Origin: Candidatus Thiodiazotropha endolucinida
Lineage (GTDB): Bacteria > Pseudomonadota > Gammaproteobacteria > Chromatiales > Chromatiaceae
Direction: 5' to 3'
Length of the DNA stretch: 64,000 bases
Assembly (NCBI RefSeq): GCF_001715975.1
Contig: NZ_MARB01000013.1
Coordinates: 1-64,000 of the forward strand
Shown: positions 39,103-48,060 of the stretch, piece by piece
Numbering within the stretch: the first letter of the stretch is position 1
Layout: the number at the start of each line of letters is the position of its first letter
Made by a program: the position numbers and the translations under genes
The notes under the pieces: generated by a model
What the model was told of the DNA's origin: nothing
Database searches by the model: none
The model's input: the letters and a program-made list of their open reading frames with translations, nothing else

Positions 39103-40652
39103 CTCACTCCAAACAACTGTTGAAAGGCGTTTCGATTCGATTCGCTGCTGAAATCGGTAAAGAGATCAACAAAGGCCGCCCTCGCCCGCTCCTGTCTCTC
39201 CAACAGCTTGCCCACCAGTATGCCCATCGCCATCAGTGCACTCGCCGGCGCACCCTCTTCCAACATCTGTTCTCCGAACTTCTCTAATGAGTTGGCCTGT
39301 ACCTCCAGATCCTGAAACTCGCCCAGATTGTCGAGTATCACCTTCAGTGCCTTGATCAACTCACGGATTGCAGGTTTGGGGTAGAGACTCTGAAAGAACT
39401 CCATTAAGTAACGCAGCTTTTTACAATCCTTACGGAGTTCGTGAAGCAATTCTGCGGGCGAATCGTCCCCTATGTTCAAACCATCTTTGAGTACCCGTTT
39501 GTAGAGTTTTCCAATCCGTTTGTCCGCGAGGTTTGCCGTAGGACGCATCGCATTGGGTGTCTGATCACTCTCCCCTCCCGGGGACTGCAGCCAACTGCGC
39601 CAGGCTTTCAGATTCTTTCTGAAATGGGGGGAGTTGATTTTCTTCACCAGCCCGGCCTGTGCCAGTTTATGGTGCTGCTGCAGGAAAGCATGAAAAGGAT
39701 CAAGATCCTTTTGAATCGTCTTTGGCAGGGAGGCGCGATAGTCCGGATAGTGCAGCAGATAGACATCCAGATCCCTCGTCTCGCCGGTAATTTGTCCGAT
39801 CCAGCCGAAGGCCTGTTTGAAAGGCTCCAGCTGCTGCGGATCAAATACTCCTTTTATCTGGCTCATGGCAGAACGGGTACGTCGAGTGGCAACCCTCAAA
39901 TCGTGCAGAAACTCACTGTCCAGATCTGCCCTGGTGCCATCGATATTGGCTTCCAGGGTATTCAGCAGGCTGAGCATGATCAGTCGAGCCGTCACATGGG
40001 CGGGCGCATCGGGATCGAGTCTGAAATTGAGCTTGGAGCTGTAATCACCCGCTTTTCGTCCGACACCCAGCAGCGCATCCTCATACAGACTCTGTTCCGA
40101 TGGCCGGAGTTTGAGTGACGCGAATTGTTGCTTGAGCTTGAGAAAGTCAGTCTCATAGCCCTTCAACGGCTGCAGCACGATCCGGCCATCCAAATCACCC
40201 TTCATTTTGCCCTTGACCGCACTGAACTGATTCTTCAGCAAAATAACCCTGACAACCGTCTTCTCTTCAGCATCCAAAATGCGTAATGTGTATCGTTGTT
40301 GATTGATTTTCACCATCGGCAACAATACACGCATCTCCAACACCGGCACCAGGCATTCCCGGACAGGACCCTGAGGAATATCCTGTACAAATCCGGGAGG
40401 CGATTCGATGGATTGGCAGGCAGTTTGTTGATGACTTTTCCGGTTCACCCAACACAGCCTGTTCATTTCCCCCTGTTCTTGGAGCAACTCACCGCCTGCC
40501 TGCCAGACACGCCAATCAAAACTATCAAAATAGATCTGTTTCACCTTGACCGGGGAATCTACAGATAAACGATAGGTTTCAGAGAGAATTTTCTGAAGCC
40601 CATCCAGATCGAGCTCATCAGGTAGCATATAGGTAAGTGGGTGTTGTGCCAT
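39099..40652 (-). CDS. CHAD-domain protein with degenerate CYTH-like N-terminus
   Basis: A 517-aa protein. The C-terminal half (about residues 210-515) is a CHAD domain with the histidine/arginine-rich HDLRVATRRTRSAM and the repeat block HELRKDCKKLRYLMEF. CHAD domains bind inorganic polyphosphate and can localise to polyphosphate granules. The N-terminal part carries a YFDSFDWRVWQAGGEL segment like that of CYTH phosphatases, but the ExExK motif is missing, so catalysis is doubtful. It overlaps the ParA gene by 4 bp. Confidence 0.85.
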   Translation of the reverse strand: MAQHPLTYMLPDELDLDGLQKILSETYRLSVDSPVKVKQIYFDSFDWRVWQAGGELLQEQGEMNRLCWVNRKSHQQTACQSIESPPGFVQDIPQGPVRECLVPVLEMRVLLPMVKINQQRYTLRILDAEEKTVVRVILLKNQFSAVKGKMKGDLDGRIVLQPLKGYETDFLKLKQQFASLKLRPSEQSLYEDALLGVGRKAGDYSSKLNFRLDPDAPAHVTARLIMLSLLNTLEANIDGTRADLDSEFLHDLRVATRRTRSAMSQIKGVFDPQQLEPFKQAFGWIGQITGETRDLDVYLLHYPDYRASLPKTIQKDLDPFHAFLQQHHKLAQAGLVKKINSPHFRKNLKAWRSWLQSPGGESDQTPNAMRPTANLADKRIGKLYKRVLKDGLNIGDDSPAELLHELRKDCKKLRYLMEFFQSLYPKPAIRELIKALKVILDNLGEFQDLEVQANSLEKFGEQMLEEGAPASALMAMGILVGKLLERQERARAAFVDLFTDFSSESNRNAFQQLFGVR

Positions 40653-40747
40653 GGGACAACCTCAGATTTAATAAACCAAGAGAGTAACTGACCCGGCTGG
40701 ATGTGACAATCGTCAGTGTCAGAACCGTTCCCTATCCACCTTTTCAT

Positions 40748-43411
40748 TTATTGATCATCAGCGGCTTCTGCCAGGGATTTGCTGGCTATCTCATAGACAT
40801 CCTTCGAAATCTCGGAGTGCGACAGGACACGCTCGAATTGTGCGTGCATCAATGCCTGGCGCTGATCGTCATAACGACGCCAACGACTCATGATCCGCAT
40901 CATCCTGGCTGCTATTTGCGGATTCAATCTATCAAGCGTGATGACCTGATCTGCCAGAAATGCGTAACCCGATCCGTCAATCTTGTGAAACGCACTGATA
41001 TTCATACTGCAGAAGACACCGATGAGACTGCGAACCTTGTTCGGATTCCGCAGGGAAAAGGCGGCATGGTTCATCAACGCCCGAACCCGTTGCAATGTCC
41101 CGGGCAGGCGGGAATTCGCCTGTACCGCAAACCACTTGTCCATGACCAGCGGCTCACCAATCCATTGCTTCTCAAAGGCGGCTAGAGCGAGATCCCTCTC
41201 GGGGCAATCGGTATTCGCCAGACTGCTGAGCGCCGCCATCACGTCGGTCATGTTGTCTGCCTTTTCGAACTGCTCAAAGCAGAGCTTGTGGATCTCCGGT
41301 TCATGCAATTGCATAAGATAGTCCAGGGCCAGATTTCTTAATCTTCGCCGGGCTATGGATACCGGATCAATATCGTATGGAGATTGAGACCCATTCTGCT
41401 GGTAGACCGCCAACAAGCGCTGGCGTAAGCGGCTGGCCAATGCATGCCTGAGCCACTCTCTGACATGATGAATCGCTTCTACATCGACAACCTCCATCTG
41501 GTCACCCAATGTGGATTCACCGGGAAGCTGCAATACTTCACTCAACAGCGCCTTGTCCGCGGTCTCATTGCTTAGCGCGGTCTCAAAGGCCTTCACCAGA
41601 CCTTCAGCCAGCTCCAGGGTCTTACCTGCTCGATAGTCAGCCACCAGATTCAACAGGGTTCTCTGTGCCAGTGCCTGGGAAGCATCCCATCGATTGAAAG
41701 GATCCGTGTCCCTGGCCATCAGAAACATCAACTCCTCATCTGTCGCAGGGTATCGCAGCTTCACCGGCGCCGAGAATCCCCTCAACAGGGAGGGTACAGG
41801 CTTTTCATCAAGGCCGACAATGGTAAACTGCTGATCTGCTTCAGACAGTTCAAGCAGTCGCCGGGTACCTTGTGGTTCCGCCTCATTCCGCAACTGCAAC
41901 TGCAGCTCTCTTCCCTCGCTGTTCAGCAGGGCAATTTCAAGCGGTATATGGAAGGGCTTTTTATTCTGCTGTCCCGGTGTATCCGGACAGTGTTGGCGGA
42001 ATCGGAGTCGATAGCTGCTCTGCTGTACTTTATACTCGGCTTCCACCTCGAGCACCGGCGTACCCGACTGGCTGTACCAGAGACGAAACTGGCTCAGATC
42101 CCGGCCACTGGCATCCTCCATGCACCGAACAAAGTCATCGGTGGTGACGGCCTCGCCGTCATGGCGCTGAAAATAGAGATCCGTTGCCTTTCTAAAGAGG
42201 CCGGGCCCGAGAAGATTCGCTTGCATGCGCACCACCTCAGCCCCTTTCTCATAAACCGTCACAGTGTAGAAATTGTTGATCTCTATATAGCTGTCCGGAC
42301 GCACCGGATGGGCCATCGGACCTGCATCTTCGGCGAACTGATGGTTACGCAACAGGCGCACATCCTCGATTCGTTTGACCCCGCGTGATCCCATATCAGA
42401 CGAGAACTCCTGATCACGGAAAACGGTCAGCCCCTCTTTCAGGCTGAGCTGAAACCAGTCGCGGCAGGTGATCCGGTTACCCGTCCAGTTATGGAAATAC
42501 TCATGGGCGATAACGCCTTCGATACCCTGGTAGTCGCTATCCGTGGCGGTATCGGCGCGGGCCAGCACATATTTTGAATTGAATATATTGAGGCCCTTGT
42601 TCTCCATGGCGCCCATGTTGAAATCGTTCACCGCCACGATCATATAGATATCCAGGTCATACTCACGTCCATACTGCGCTTCATCCCAGGCCATGGCCTT
42701 TTTCAATGAGCTCATGGCATGACCGCATTTATCGATGTTCTCGGGCTCCACATAGATCCGCAGGTCGACTTCCCTGCCGGAACAGGTGGTATAGCAATCC
42801 TGCTGAAATTGTAGATTGCCGGCAACCATGGCAAACAGATAACAGGGTTTGGGAAAGGGGTCCTTCCAACTCACCTGGTGGCGGCCATCCTCCAGCTCCC
42901 GCTCATCGACACAATTCCCATTCGCAAGCATCACAGGGTAATCAGTTTGGCTGGCCGTGATGGTGGTACTGAAGCGTGCCATCACATCCGGTCGATCGAG
43001 ATAGTAGGTGATACGCCTGAAACCCTCGGCCTCGCACTGTGTGCAATAGAGCCCGCCTGACCGATAGAGACCCTCGAGGTTGGTATTTTGTTGCGGATAG
43101 ATAACAACCTGCGTGGTCAGGGTAAAACGCTCCGGCACATTGGGAACTGTCAATGATCTCTCATCAACCTGATAGGCCTCCTTCCCGAGTGGCTGGTCAT
43201 CCAACTCAATATTTTGCAGCTGCAATGCTTCACCATCCAGCTTCAACTCAGGTTTGATGGCTTCACTGGCCGGATTTTTTCGAATATGCAATCGACTCGT
43301 AACATGCGTCGACTCATCCTGTAGATTAATAACCAGCTCTACTTCATCAATGAGGTAATCCGGTGGACGGTAATCCTTTAAATGGATGGTTTTGGCGTTT
43401 TTTGTTCGCAT
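40748..43411 (-). CDS. pepN: Aminopeptidase N (M1 family)
   Basis: An 887-aa zinc aminopeptidase with the exopeptidase motif GAMEN (267-271), the zinc site HEYFHNWTGNRITCRDWFQ (H303, H307) with E326 in LSLKEGLTV, and the C-terminal helical domain of the PepN group. It removes N-terminal residues of peptides in the cytoplasm. Length and motifs are normal for gammaproteobacterial PepN. It is transcribed away from the grxC gene. Confidence 0.96.
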   Translation of the reverse strand: MRTKNAKTIHLKDYRPPDYLIDEVELVINLQDESTHVTSRLHIRKNPASEAIKPELKLDGEALQLQNIELDDQPLGKEAYQVDERSLTVPNVPERFTLTTQVVIYPQQNTNLEGLYRSGGLYCTQCEAEGFRRITYYLDRPDVMARFSTTITASQTDYPVMLANGNCVDERELEDGRHQVSWKDPFPKPCYLFAMVAGNLQFQQDCYTTCSGREVDLRIYVEPENIDKCGHAMSSLKKAMAWDEAQYGREYDLDIYMIVAVNDFNMGAMENKGLNIFNSKYVLARADTATDSDYQGIEGVIAHEYFHNWTGNRITCRDWFQLSLKEGLTVFRDQEFSSDMGSRGVKRIEDVRLLRNHQFAEDAGPMAHPVRPDSYIEINNFYTVTVYEKGAEVVRMQANLLGPGLFRKATDLYFQRHDGEAVTTDDFVRCMEDASGRDLSQFRLWYSQSGTPVLEVEAEYKVQQSSYRLRFRQHCPDTPGQQNKKPFHIPLEIALLNSEGRELQLQLRNEAEPQGTRRLLELSEADQQFTIVGLDEKPVPSLLRGFSAPVKLRYPATDEELMFLMARDTDPFNRWDASQALAQRTLLNLVADYRAGKTLELAEGLVKAFETALSNETADKALLSEVLQLPGESTLGDQMEVVDVEAIHHVREWLRHALASRLRQRLLAVYQQNGSQSPYDIDPVSIARRRLRNLALDYLMQLHEPEIHKLCFEQFEKADNMTDVMAALSSLANTDCPERDLALAAFEKQWIGEPLVMDKWFAVQANSRLPGTLQRVRALMNHAAFSLRNPNKVRSLIGVFCSMNISAFHKIDGSGYAFLADQVITLDRLNPQIAARMMRIMSRWRRYDDQRQALMHAQFERVLSHSEISKDVYEIASKSLAEAADDQ

Positions 43412-43851
43412 CGGTTGGTATCACCTATTCTGAGATCTACAGGCCGGGAACAGAGAGTCGGTTCAGTAATTCAGGCCTGAATCCATTCATTTTCCTATAA
43501 TAGTCTGGGATGATAAACGCTGTGTTATTGGCTGATTTTGAGCGGCTGAGGGAGTCCCTGCGATTCCGGCGCCACAAACAATCATGTATGGATAATCAAA
43601 CTCATTGCCACTCGCGAATGCGACAGCCAAACAGATCAAATAGTGGATGGAGGTGCCCGCTATTACCACTATACTGATCTGCTAATCTATATGATTAAAG
43701 TAATATAAACACCATTCGTTTGTCCCTGTCGTAGAACTTGTTTTCTTCTGCTGATAGGATAGACAGGATGGATAATATTTTTTTATTTTCCTTTTTTTAC
43801 AAATAGTTAGGTATAATATACTTGCAATCTGTTGCCGAGGAATAGGGTTTT
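43412..43851. other. Intergenic region between pepN and grxC
   Basis: About 440 bp without coding frame. It holds the divergent promoters. The sharpest signal is a consensus TATAAT at 43812-43817 ahead of grxC. Confidence 0.5.
43812..43817 (+). promoter_or_regulatory. Candidate -10 element TATAAT for grxC-hslR
   Basis: A perfect -10 hexamer in an AT-rich stretch 35 nt before the grxC start. No good -35 box at 16-18 nt was found, so activator or extended features may be needed. Confidence 0.45.
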
Positions 43852-44115
43852 ATGCCAAATGTCGTCATGTATTCAACCGCCATCTGCCCCTATTGTGTTC
43901 GTGCCAAGCATCTGCTGGAAAATAAAGGTGTCGCCTATGAGGAAATTCGCATCGAACACAACCATGAAGTGATGCAGGAAATGCTGCGGCGCAGCAACAG
44001 GCATACTGTCCCGCAGATTTTCATTGATGACTATCATGTTGGTGGCTACGATGACCTCGCATCGCTGGAAATATCGGGTCAACTCGATCTCTTACTGGGC
44101 AGATCAGAGGAATGA
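43852..44115 (+). CDS. grxC: Glutaredoxin 3
   Basis: An 87-aa glutaredoxin with the active site CPYC (residues 13-16) and the typical TVPQIFIDDYHVGGYDDL block. It reduces disulfides and mixed disulfides using glutathione. The ATG follows a GAGGAATAGGG ribosome site. It overlaps the start of hslR by 4 bp. Confidence 0.95.
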   Translation: MPNVVMYSTAICPYCVRAKHLLENKGVAYEEIRIEHNHEVMQEMLRRSNRHTVPQIFIDDYHVGGYDDLASLEISGQLDLLLGRSEE

Positions 44116-44522
44116 ATCAATCCCATGATCAAGCACCCCAAAAAGTCCGCCTGGATAAGTGGTTATGGGCTGCACGCTTTTTCAAGACCCGCCAGATTGC
44201 CTCAGAAGCGATTAACGGCGGTAAAGTGCATCTCAATGGCCAGCGGACCAAACCCGGTAAGGAGATCAAAGCAGGATCGCAACTGCGAATCCACAAAGGC
44301 GCCTTGGAGTGGGATATAACGGTGCGGGTATTAGCGACTAAAAGAAGACCGGCATCAGAGGCGCGCTGTTTTTATGATGAAACGGCAGAAAGTATCGAGC
44401 GCAGGGAAAAGATAACAGAGGTACAGCGGCTCGAACGTTCGATGTCGCCCAGAACGGATCATGGCAAACCCAACAAGAAGCAGCGGCGTATGATTCACCG
44501 ATTCACCGGAAAATCCAATTAA
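44112..44522 (+). CDS. hslR: Heat shock protein 15, S4-type RNA-binding protein
   Basis: A 136-aa basic protein with an N-terminal S4 domain (VRLDKWLWAARFFKTRQIASEAINGGKVHLNGQ). Hsp15 binds stalled 50S subunits carrying peptidyl-tRNA. The C-terminus is highly basic and disordered. It is coupled to grxC by a 4-bp overlap. Confidence 0.93.
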   Translation: MNQSHDQAPQKVRLDKWLWAARFFKTRQIASEAINGGKVHLNGQRTKPGKEIKAGSQLRIHKGALEWDITVRVLATKRRPASEARCFYDETAESIERREKITEVQRLERSMSPRTDHGKPNKKQRRMIHRFTGKSN

Positions 44523-44535
44523 CTAGGGCCTAGCA

Positions 44536-44991
44536 ATGGACCAGGATGCTTTCCGTCGAACATATCGAGAGATGAATGAGCGCATCTGTGCTTATGAAAA
44601 AAGTATCCTGTCTCGCCATTGCACCTGTTCACAATCTAAAAAACTCTGTATCGCTGAGCGTGAGGGTGTTCATTGCGTTTCAGATGAAGCATTGCAACAG
44701 TGCCAGGAACTGCTGGAAACACTCCGTCATCAGGCCAGGTTTGCCCTGAAATCAAACGATGACAAGGCAGTTCTTTCTCATGGCAAGGCGATGCGGCTTC
44801 AGGTGGGGGGATTGCGGGGTCTCTTCACTGCAATACACCCGGATCACCCTATACCTGAACTTATCGACGATATCTTTGAATTGATCAACAAGGCTACGAC
44901 ACTCTATGGGCGGTTGGAGAATCTGCCGTACCAAACCCTCATTCAGCAGGTATCCGCCTATAAAGGCAGGCAGCGTGGTAATCCCCGTTAA
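44536..44991 (+). CDS. Cysteine-rich hypothetical protein, 151 aa
   Basis: No family recognised. The N-terminal part has six cysteines: C18, C29, C31, C38, C47 and C56, with the motif HCTC..7..C..8..HC, suggestive of a metal or Fe-S site. The C-terminal part is helical (residues 57-150). It lies 13 bp downstream of hslR in the same direction and overlaps the convergent dsrS by 4 bp at the 3' end. The link to sulfur metabolism is by position only. Confidence 0.7.
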   Translation: MDQDAFRRTYREMNERICAYEKSILSRHCTCSQSKKLCIAEREGVHCVSDEALQQCQELLETLRHQARFALKSNDDKAVLSHGKAMRLQVGGLRGLFTAIHPDHPIPELIDDIFELINKATTLYGRLENLPYQTLIQQVSAYKGRQRGNPR

Positions 44992-46094
44992 CCACCCTGA
45001 AATCGCTGCAGAAGTTGCTTCAACCGTTCAGATACTGGTGCCAGTTTCCTACGCATCAGTGAGCCTATCGCATCGGTATTGGACAAAACCGGCCTGACGA
45101 TCCCATAGCCAAGGCCGGACAATAGATAGAGGCTGCGTATTTCTGTCTCCCGCCGGCTGACAGCGTCGCGACAGGCAACAAATGCATCACTGCACAATCC
45201 ATCCGCTTCAGCTTCAAGCTCTTCCAGGGTCAGATCGGGATCACCTGTTGGCCGAAGTGATTGCAGATATCCACGAACCACATCGAGCAGTGTCGCCACA
45301 ACATCCTGATTGGCTGGTTTCTCCATAACTTTCAGCACGGTGGATATGAAACCCTGGCCGGGTGATGAGTGGATCCGTAACAGTTGTGCGGCAAAGGGAT
45401 TACCCTGTTCCGACAGTGAAAGCAGAGCGGCCTTCTCATGACCAGTCATAGCCCCTGGCACCGACTCCACAGGCAGATCGTCGGGCAATGCCGCGAGAAA
45501 ACCAAGATAGTAGGTCGGTTTGCGTTGACAGCGCTTCCACAGACTGACCTTCTCCTCTTCACTGATCAGACCGGGCTGCAATATCAATCGTAAGCTCTCA
45601 ATGATCACTATCGATTCAGTTTCAAAGGGGAGATAGTCGAGTAGAAACCGGGCCAATTCCGGCCCCATGCTGCCGTCCACGATCTGTGGGTTATCCAGCA
45701 TTCGACGCGCATTGTCAGGATCCTGGCTGATCCACCAGGCACGTCTGGCCAACTCGTCGGTTATGCCCTTGGCACAGGTAAAGGCCACCACTGCTTCAGG
45801 CTCACCTAGCAGCAGCAACTGTTCGAGATTATCGTCACGGGTCTGACCCATGCGGCTCCAGCGCTTGAGATAGACAGGGTAACCGCCGGGAGAGCCCTGC
45901 ACATGGCCGGACAGCAGCTCACGCACCATGCGCAGATAGAGGTCGTCACGGCAATTGGGATTGAGGATTATTCTGGATTCACCCCTTTCAGACAATCCAA
46001 ACAGGGTCATGGAGGATTCGTCAATGCGTATCGCTTGCGGCTTGTTTGCCAGCAACACATTCAGGCGTAGCGAATCCTCACTCGTCAGCTCCAT
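44988..46094 (-). CDS. dsrS: DsrS
   Basis: A 368-aa soluble protein at the end of the dsr operon, in the position of A. vinosum dsrS, a small-effect member reported to act after transcription. It has a leucine-rich helical pattern and no obvious catalytic or metal motif. The call rests mainly on gene order. An in-frame TTG 12 nt upstream is too close to AGGAA, so the ATG at 46094 is preferred. The gene is convergent with the Cys-rich gene (4-bp overlap). Confidence 0.8.
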   Translation of the reverse strand: MELTSEDSLRLNVLLANKPQAIRIDESSMTLFGLSERGESRIILNPNCRDDLYLRMVRELLSGHVQGSPGGYPVYLKRWSRMGQTRDDNLEQLLLLGEPEAVVAFTCAKGITDELARRAWWISQDPDNARRMLDNPQIVDGSMGPELARFLLDYLPFETESIVIIESLRLILQPGLISEEEKVSLWKRCQRKPTYYLGFLAALPDDLPVESVPGAMTGHEKAALLSLSEQGNPFAAQLLRIHSSPGQGFISTVLKVMEKPANQDVVATLLDVVRGYLQSLRPTGDPDLTLEELEAEADGLCSDAFVACRDAVSRRETEIRSLYLLSGLGYGIVRPVLSNTDAIGSLMRRKLAPVSERLKQLLQRFQGG

Positions 46095-46171
46095 ATCAGA
46101 CAACAATTCCTGTTTCTTTCGAAGCCAACGGGAATTTCATTCCACGCATAATCATGTTTAGGCTGTCTGTT

Positions 46172-46492
46172 CTATTGAACAGGTTCTTTCGGAGGCGTGT
46201 AGTTGCTGTCTTTAGGATTGATGAAAATGAATTGGCTCTCTCCATCGTCCAATTCAGTGAAGTCCATGGTTGTCTCATCGAGCAGGGAGAAATACTCAGG
46301 CTCCATAATCACACTGACCCCTTCGGAATCGAACTGGATATCGTCATCCTTGGCATCGTCGAATCCCATCAGATAGTCAAATGAGCCATCCTCTTTCTTC
46401 TGTGCGGCGAAACGCAGGGCCATACCTTCGGTGCCGCCCATCTTTGCCGCCTGTTGTATCTGTTGCGCTGCCCGAGGTGTTATCTTAAACAT
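46172..46492 (-). CDS. dsrR: DsrR, cysteine-free A-type scaffold homologue
   Basis: A 106-aa protein of the IscA/A-type fold (FKITPRAAQQIQQAA, then GMALRFAAQKKEDGSFDYLMGFDDA). The three cysteines that bind Fe-S in IscA are missing, as described for DsrR. It is reported to affect DsrEFH levels after transcription in A. vinosum. It lies 34 bp after dsrN and 77 bp before dsrS. Confidence 0.9.
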   Translation of the reverse strand: MFKITPRAAQQIQQAAKMGGTEGMALRFAAQKKEDGSFDYLMGFDDAKDDDIQFDSEGVSVIMEPEYFSLLDETTMDFTELDDGESQFIFINPKDSNYTPPKEPVQ

Positions 46493-46526
46493 CTGTCACC
46501 TGTTTGAATTTTTCAGTTACAGTAGT

Positions 46527-47918
46527 TTATCCCTTGTTTTTGAACGCATCCACATGCGCCACAAATCGCTGAACCCAATTGTTTCCGCCCACATTTCTCA
46601 TATGCGTATAGCTCGCCAGCAGGTTTTTGTAGATATAACCGTCAAACTCACCGTTGATACCAGCGCCACGCTCCACCCGGTACATAAAATCATTTTCATC
46701 ACATTCAAAGGACTCCAGCGATGAATAGTGGAACTCATGCGCATGGATCAGCCGATTCGTTTCATCCTCCGCCAGCTGGGGCCAAGGCCCCCTGCCGGTA
46801 TCACGCAAACGCACATAACCCCTACCCTGTGGTTTTTCGTACATCCGGGTGTCAGCCGGTATCACGCCAACCATTCTACATTTTTTGGCTCCCCAGGTAA
46901 GGCTTCGGGTCAGATAGATCAAACCACCGCACTCCGCATACACCGGTCCACCCTGTTCCACATACTCCGAAATCGCATCCCGCATCGGGCGGTTCGCCTC
47001 GAGCGCCTCCATGGCCATTTCCGGAAAGCCTCCACCTAAGAAAAGACCATCGATTTCAGGTAGTCTTTTATCATTCAAAGTGTCGATTTCTATCAACTCC
47101 ACACCCAGTGCACGAAACTTGTCCAGATCATCCGGATAATAGAAGCCAAACGCCTTGTCACGTGCAATAGCGATTCTAAGTGGATTTATTGGCAGTGAAT
47201 AGGACGAAGTTCGTGTGGTATTGATGGGGGGCATTGAGGATTTCGCCGAAATTTCAATCACTTTTTCAATATCGACATGCTGCTCAACGGTTTCTGCCAG
47301 CAGTTGGATAATCTGCTCTGATGTCTCACTCTCATTACTTGGAATCAATCCCAGGTGTCGCTCATCGATCTGCAGCCGGTTGTCTGCCTGTATAGTGCCC
47401 AACACCGGAATATCTGTGTAGTGTTCGACGACCTGTATCAGCTTGGATTGATGCCTGCTCCCCCCAACCTGATTAAGAATCACACCTGCTAATTCGATGT
47501 TCCGGTCAAATGCCTGATAACCCAACAATAACGGGGCGATGCCTCGAGTCATGCCACGGCAGTTGATGACCAGTATCACCGGCGTGTTTAAAAAGGCCGC
47601 CATCGCGGCGTTGCTGTTGGAGCCTTCGATATCCACACCATCAAAAAGCCCCTTATTACCTTCAATAAGGGCCATCTCTCTGCCACTCATATAATTGGCG
47701 TAGTTATGTAGAATCTCGTCTCTGGTCTGTGTGTAAAAATCAAGATTATAGCAATCCCTGCCTGCGGCGGCGGAGAGCCACAAAGGATCGATATAGTCAG
47801 GTCCTTTCTTGAATGGCTGTAGTGCGATTCCACGTTTGATCAAAACTCTGACCAGACCGATGGCCAGAGTTGTCTTGCCGGAGGATTTATGGGCGGCTGA
47901 TAGATATATCGCTGACAC
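46527..47918 (-). CDS. dsrN: DsrN, sirohaem amidase (CbiA-like)
   Basis: A 463-aa homologue of cobyrinic acid a,c-diamide synthase that amidates sirohaem for DsrAB. The N-terminus has the CbiA P-loop AAHKSSGKTTLAIGL, and the C-terminal half is a class I glutamine amidotransferase domain with the CGGLIYLT nucleophile block (Cys in AECGG). The start is uncertain: GTG at 47918 gives the family-like start SAIYLSAAHKSS, while the frame is open to a TTG at 47942. A terminator-like hairpin (48005-48037) separates it from dsrP. Confidence 0.9.
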   Translation of the reverse strand: MSAIYLSAAHKSSGKTTLAIGLVRVLIKRGIALQPFKKGPDYIDPLWLSAAAGRDCYNLDFYTQTRDEILHNYANYMSGREMALIEGNKGLFDGVDIEGSNSNAAMAAFLNTPVILVINCRGMTRGIAPLLLGYQAFDRNIELAGVILNQVGGSRHQSKLIQVVEHYTDIPVLGTIQADNRLQIDERHLGLIPSNESETSEQIIQLLAETVEQHVDIEKVIEISAKSSMPPINTTRTSSYSLPINPLRIAIARDKAFGFYYPDDLDKFRALGVELIEIDTLNDKRLPEIDGLFLGGGFPEMAMEALEANRPMRDAISEYVEQGGPVYAECGGLIYLTRSLTWGAKKCRMVGVIPADTRMYEKPQGRGYVRLRDTGRGPWPQLAEDETNRLIHAHEFHYSSLESFECDENDFMYRVERGAGINGEFDGYIYKNLLASYTHMRNVGGNNWVQRFVAHVDAFKNKG

Positions 47919-48002
47919 AGGAAACCATCGATAGAGGATCAATCACACTCAACAGGGGCAGGTTGGTATACCCTTTACAGGAGACCATCCTACCTTGTAG
48001 AT

Positions 48003-48037
48003 AAAAAATCCACCACCGGCAAGCGGTGATGGATTTT
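48003..48037 (-). terminator. Terminator-like hairpin between dsrP and dsrN
   Basis: Arms 48005-48018 and 48024-48037 (14 bp, one G-T pair) with loop GCAAG, followed on the minus strand by a T-run (48008-48003). It lies just after the dsrP stop (48061), so it may attenuate dsrNRS relative to dsrA-P. Confidence 0.75.
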
Positions 48038-48060
48038 CAGCAGTAATTCCGTCTGAAGGG

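Noticed and set aside
43487-43669. 60-codon minus-strand frame upstream of pepN
   Set aside because: No family features and it lies in the promoter region between two divergent genes.
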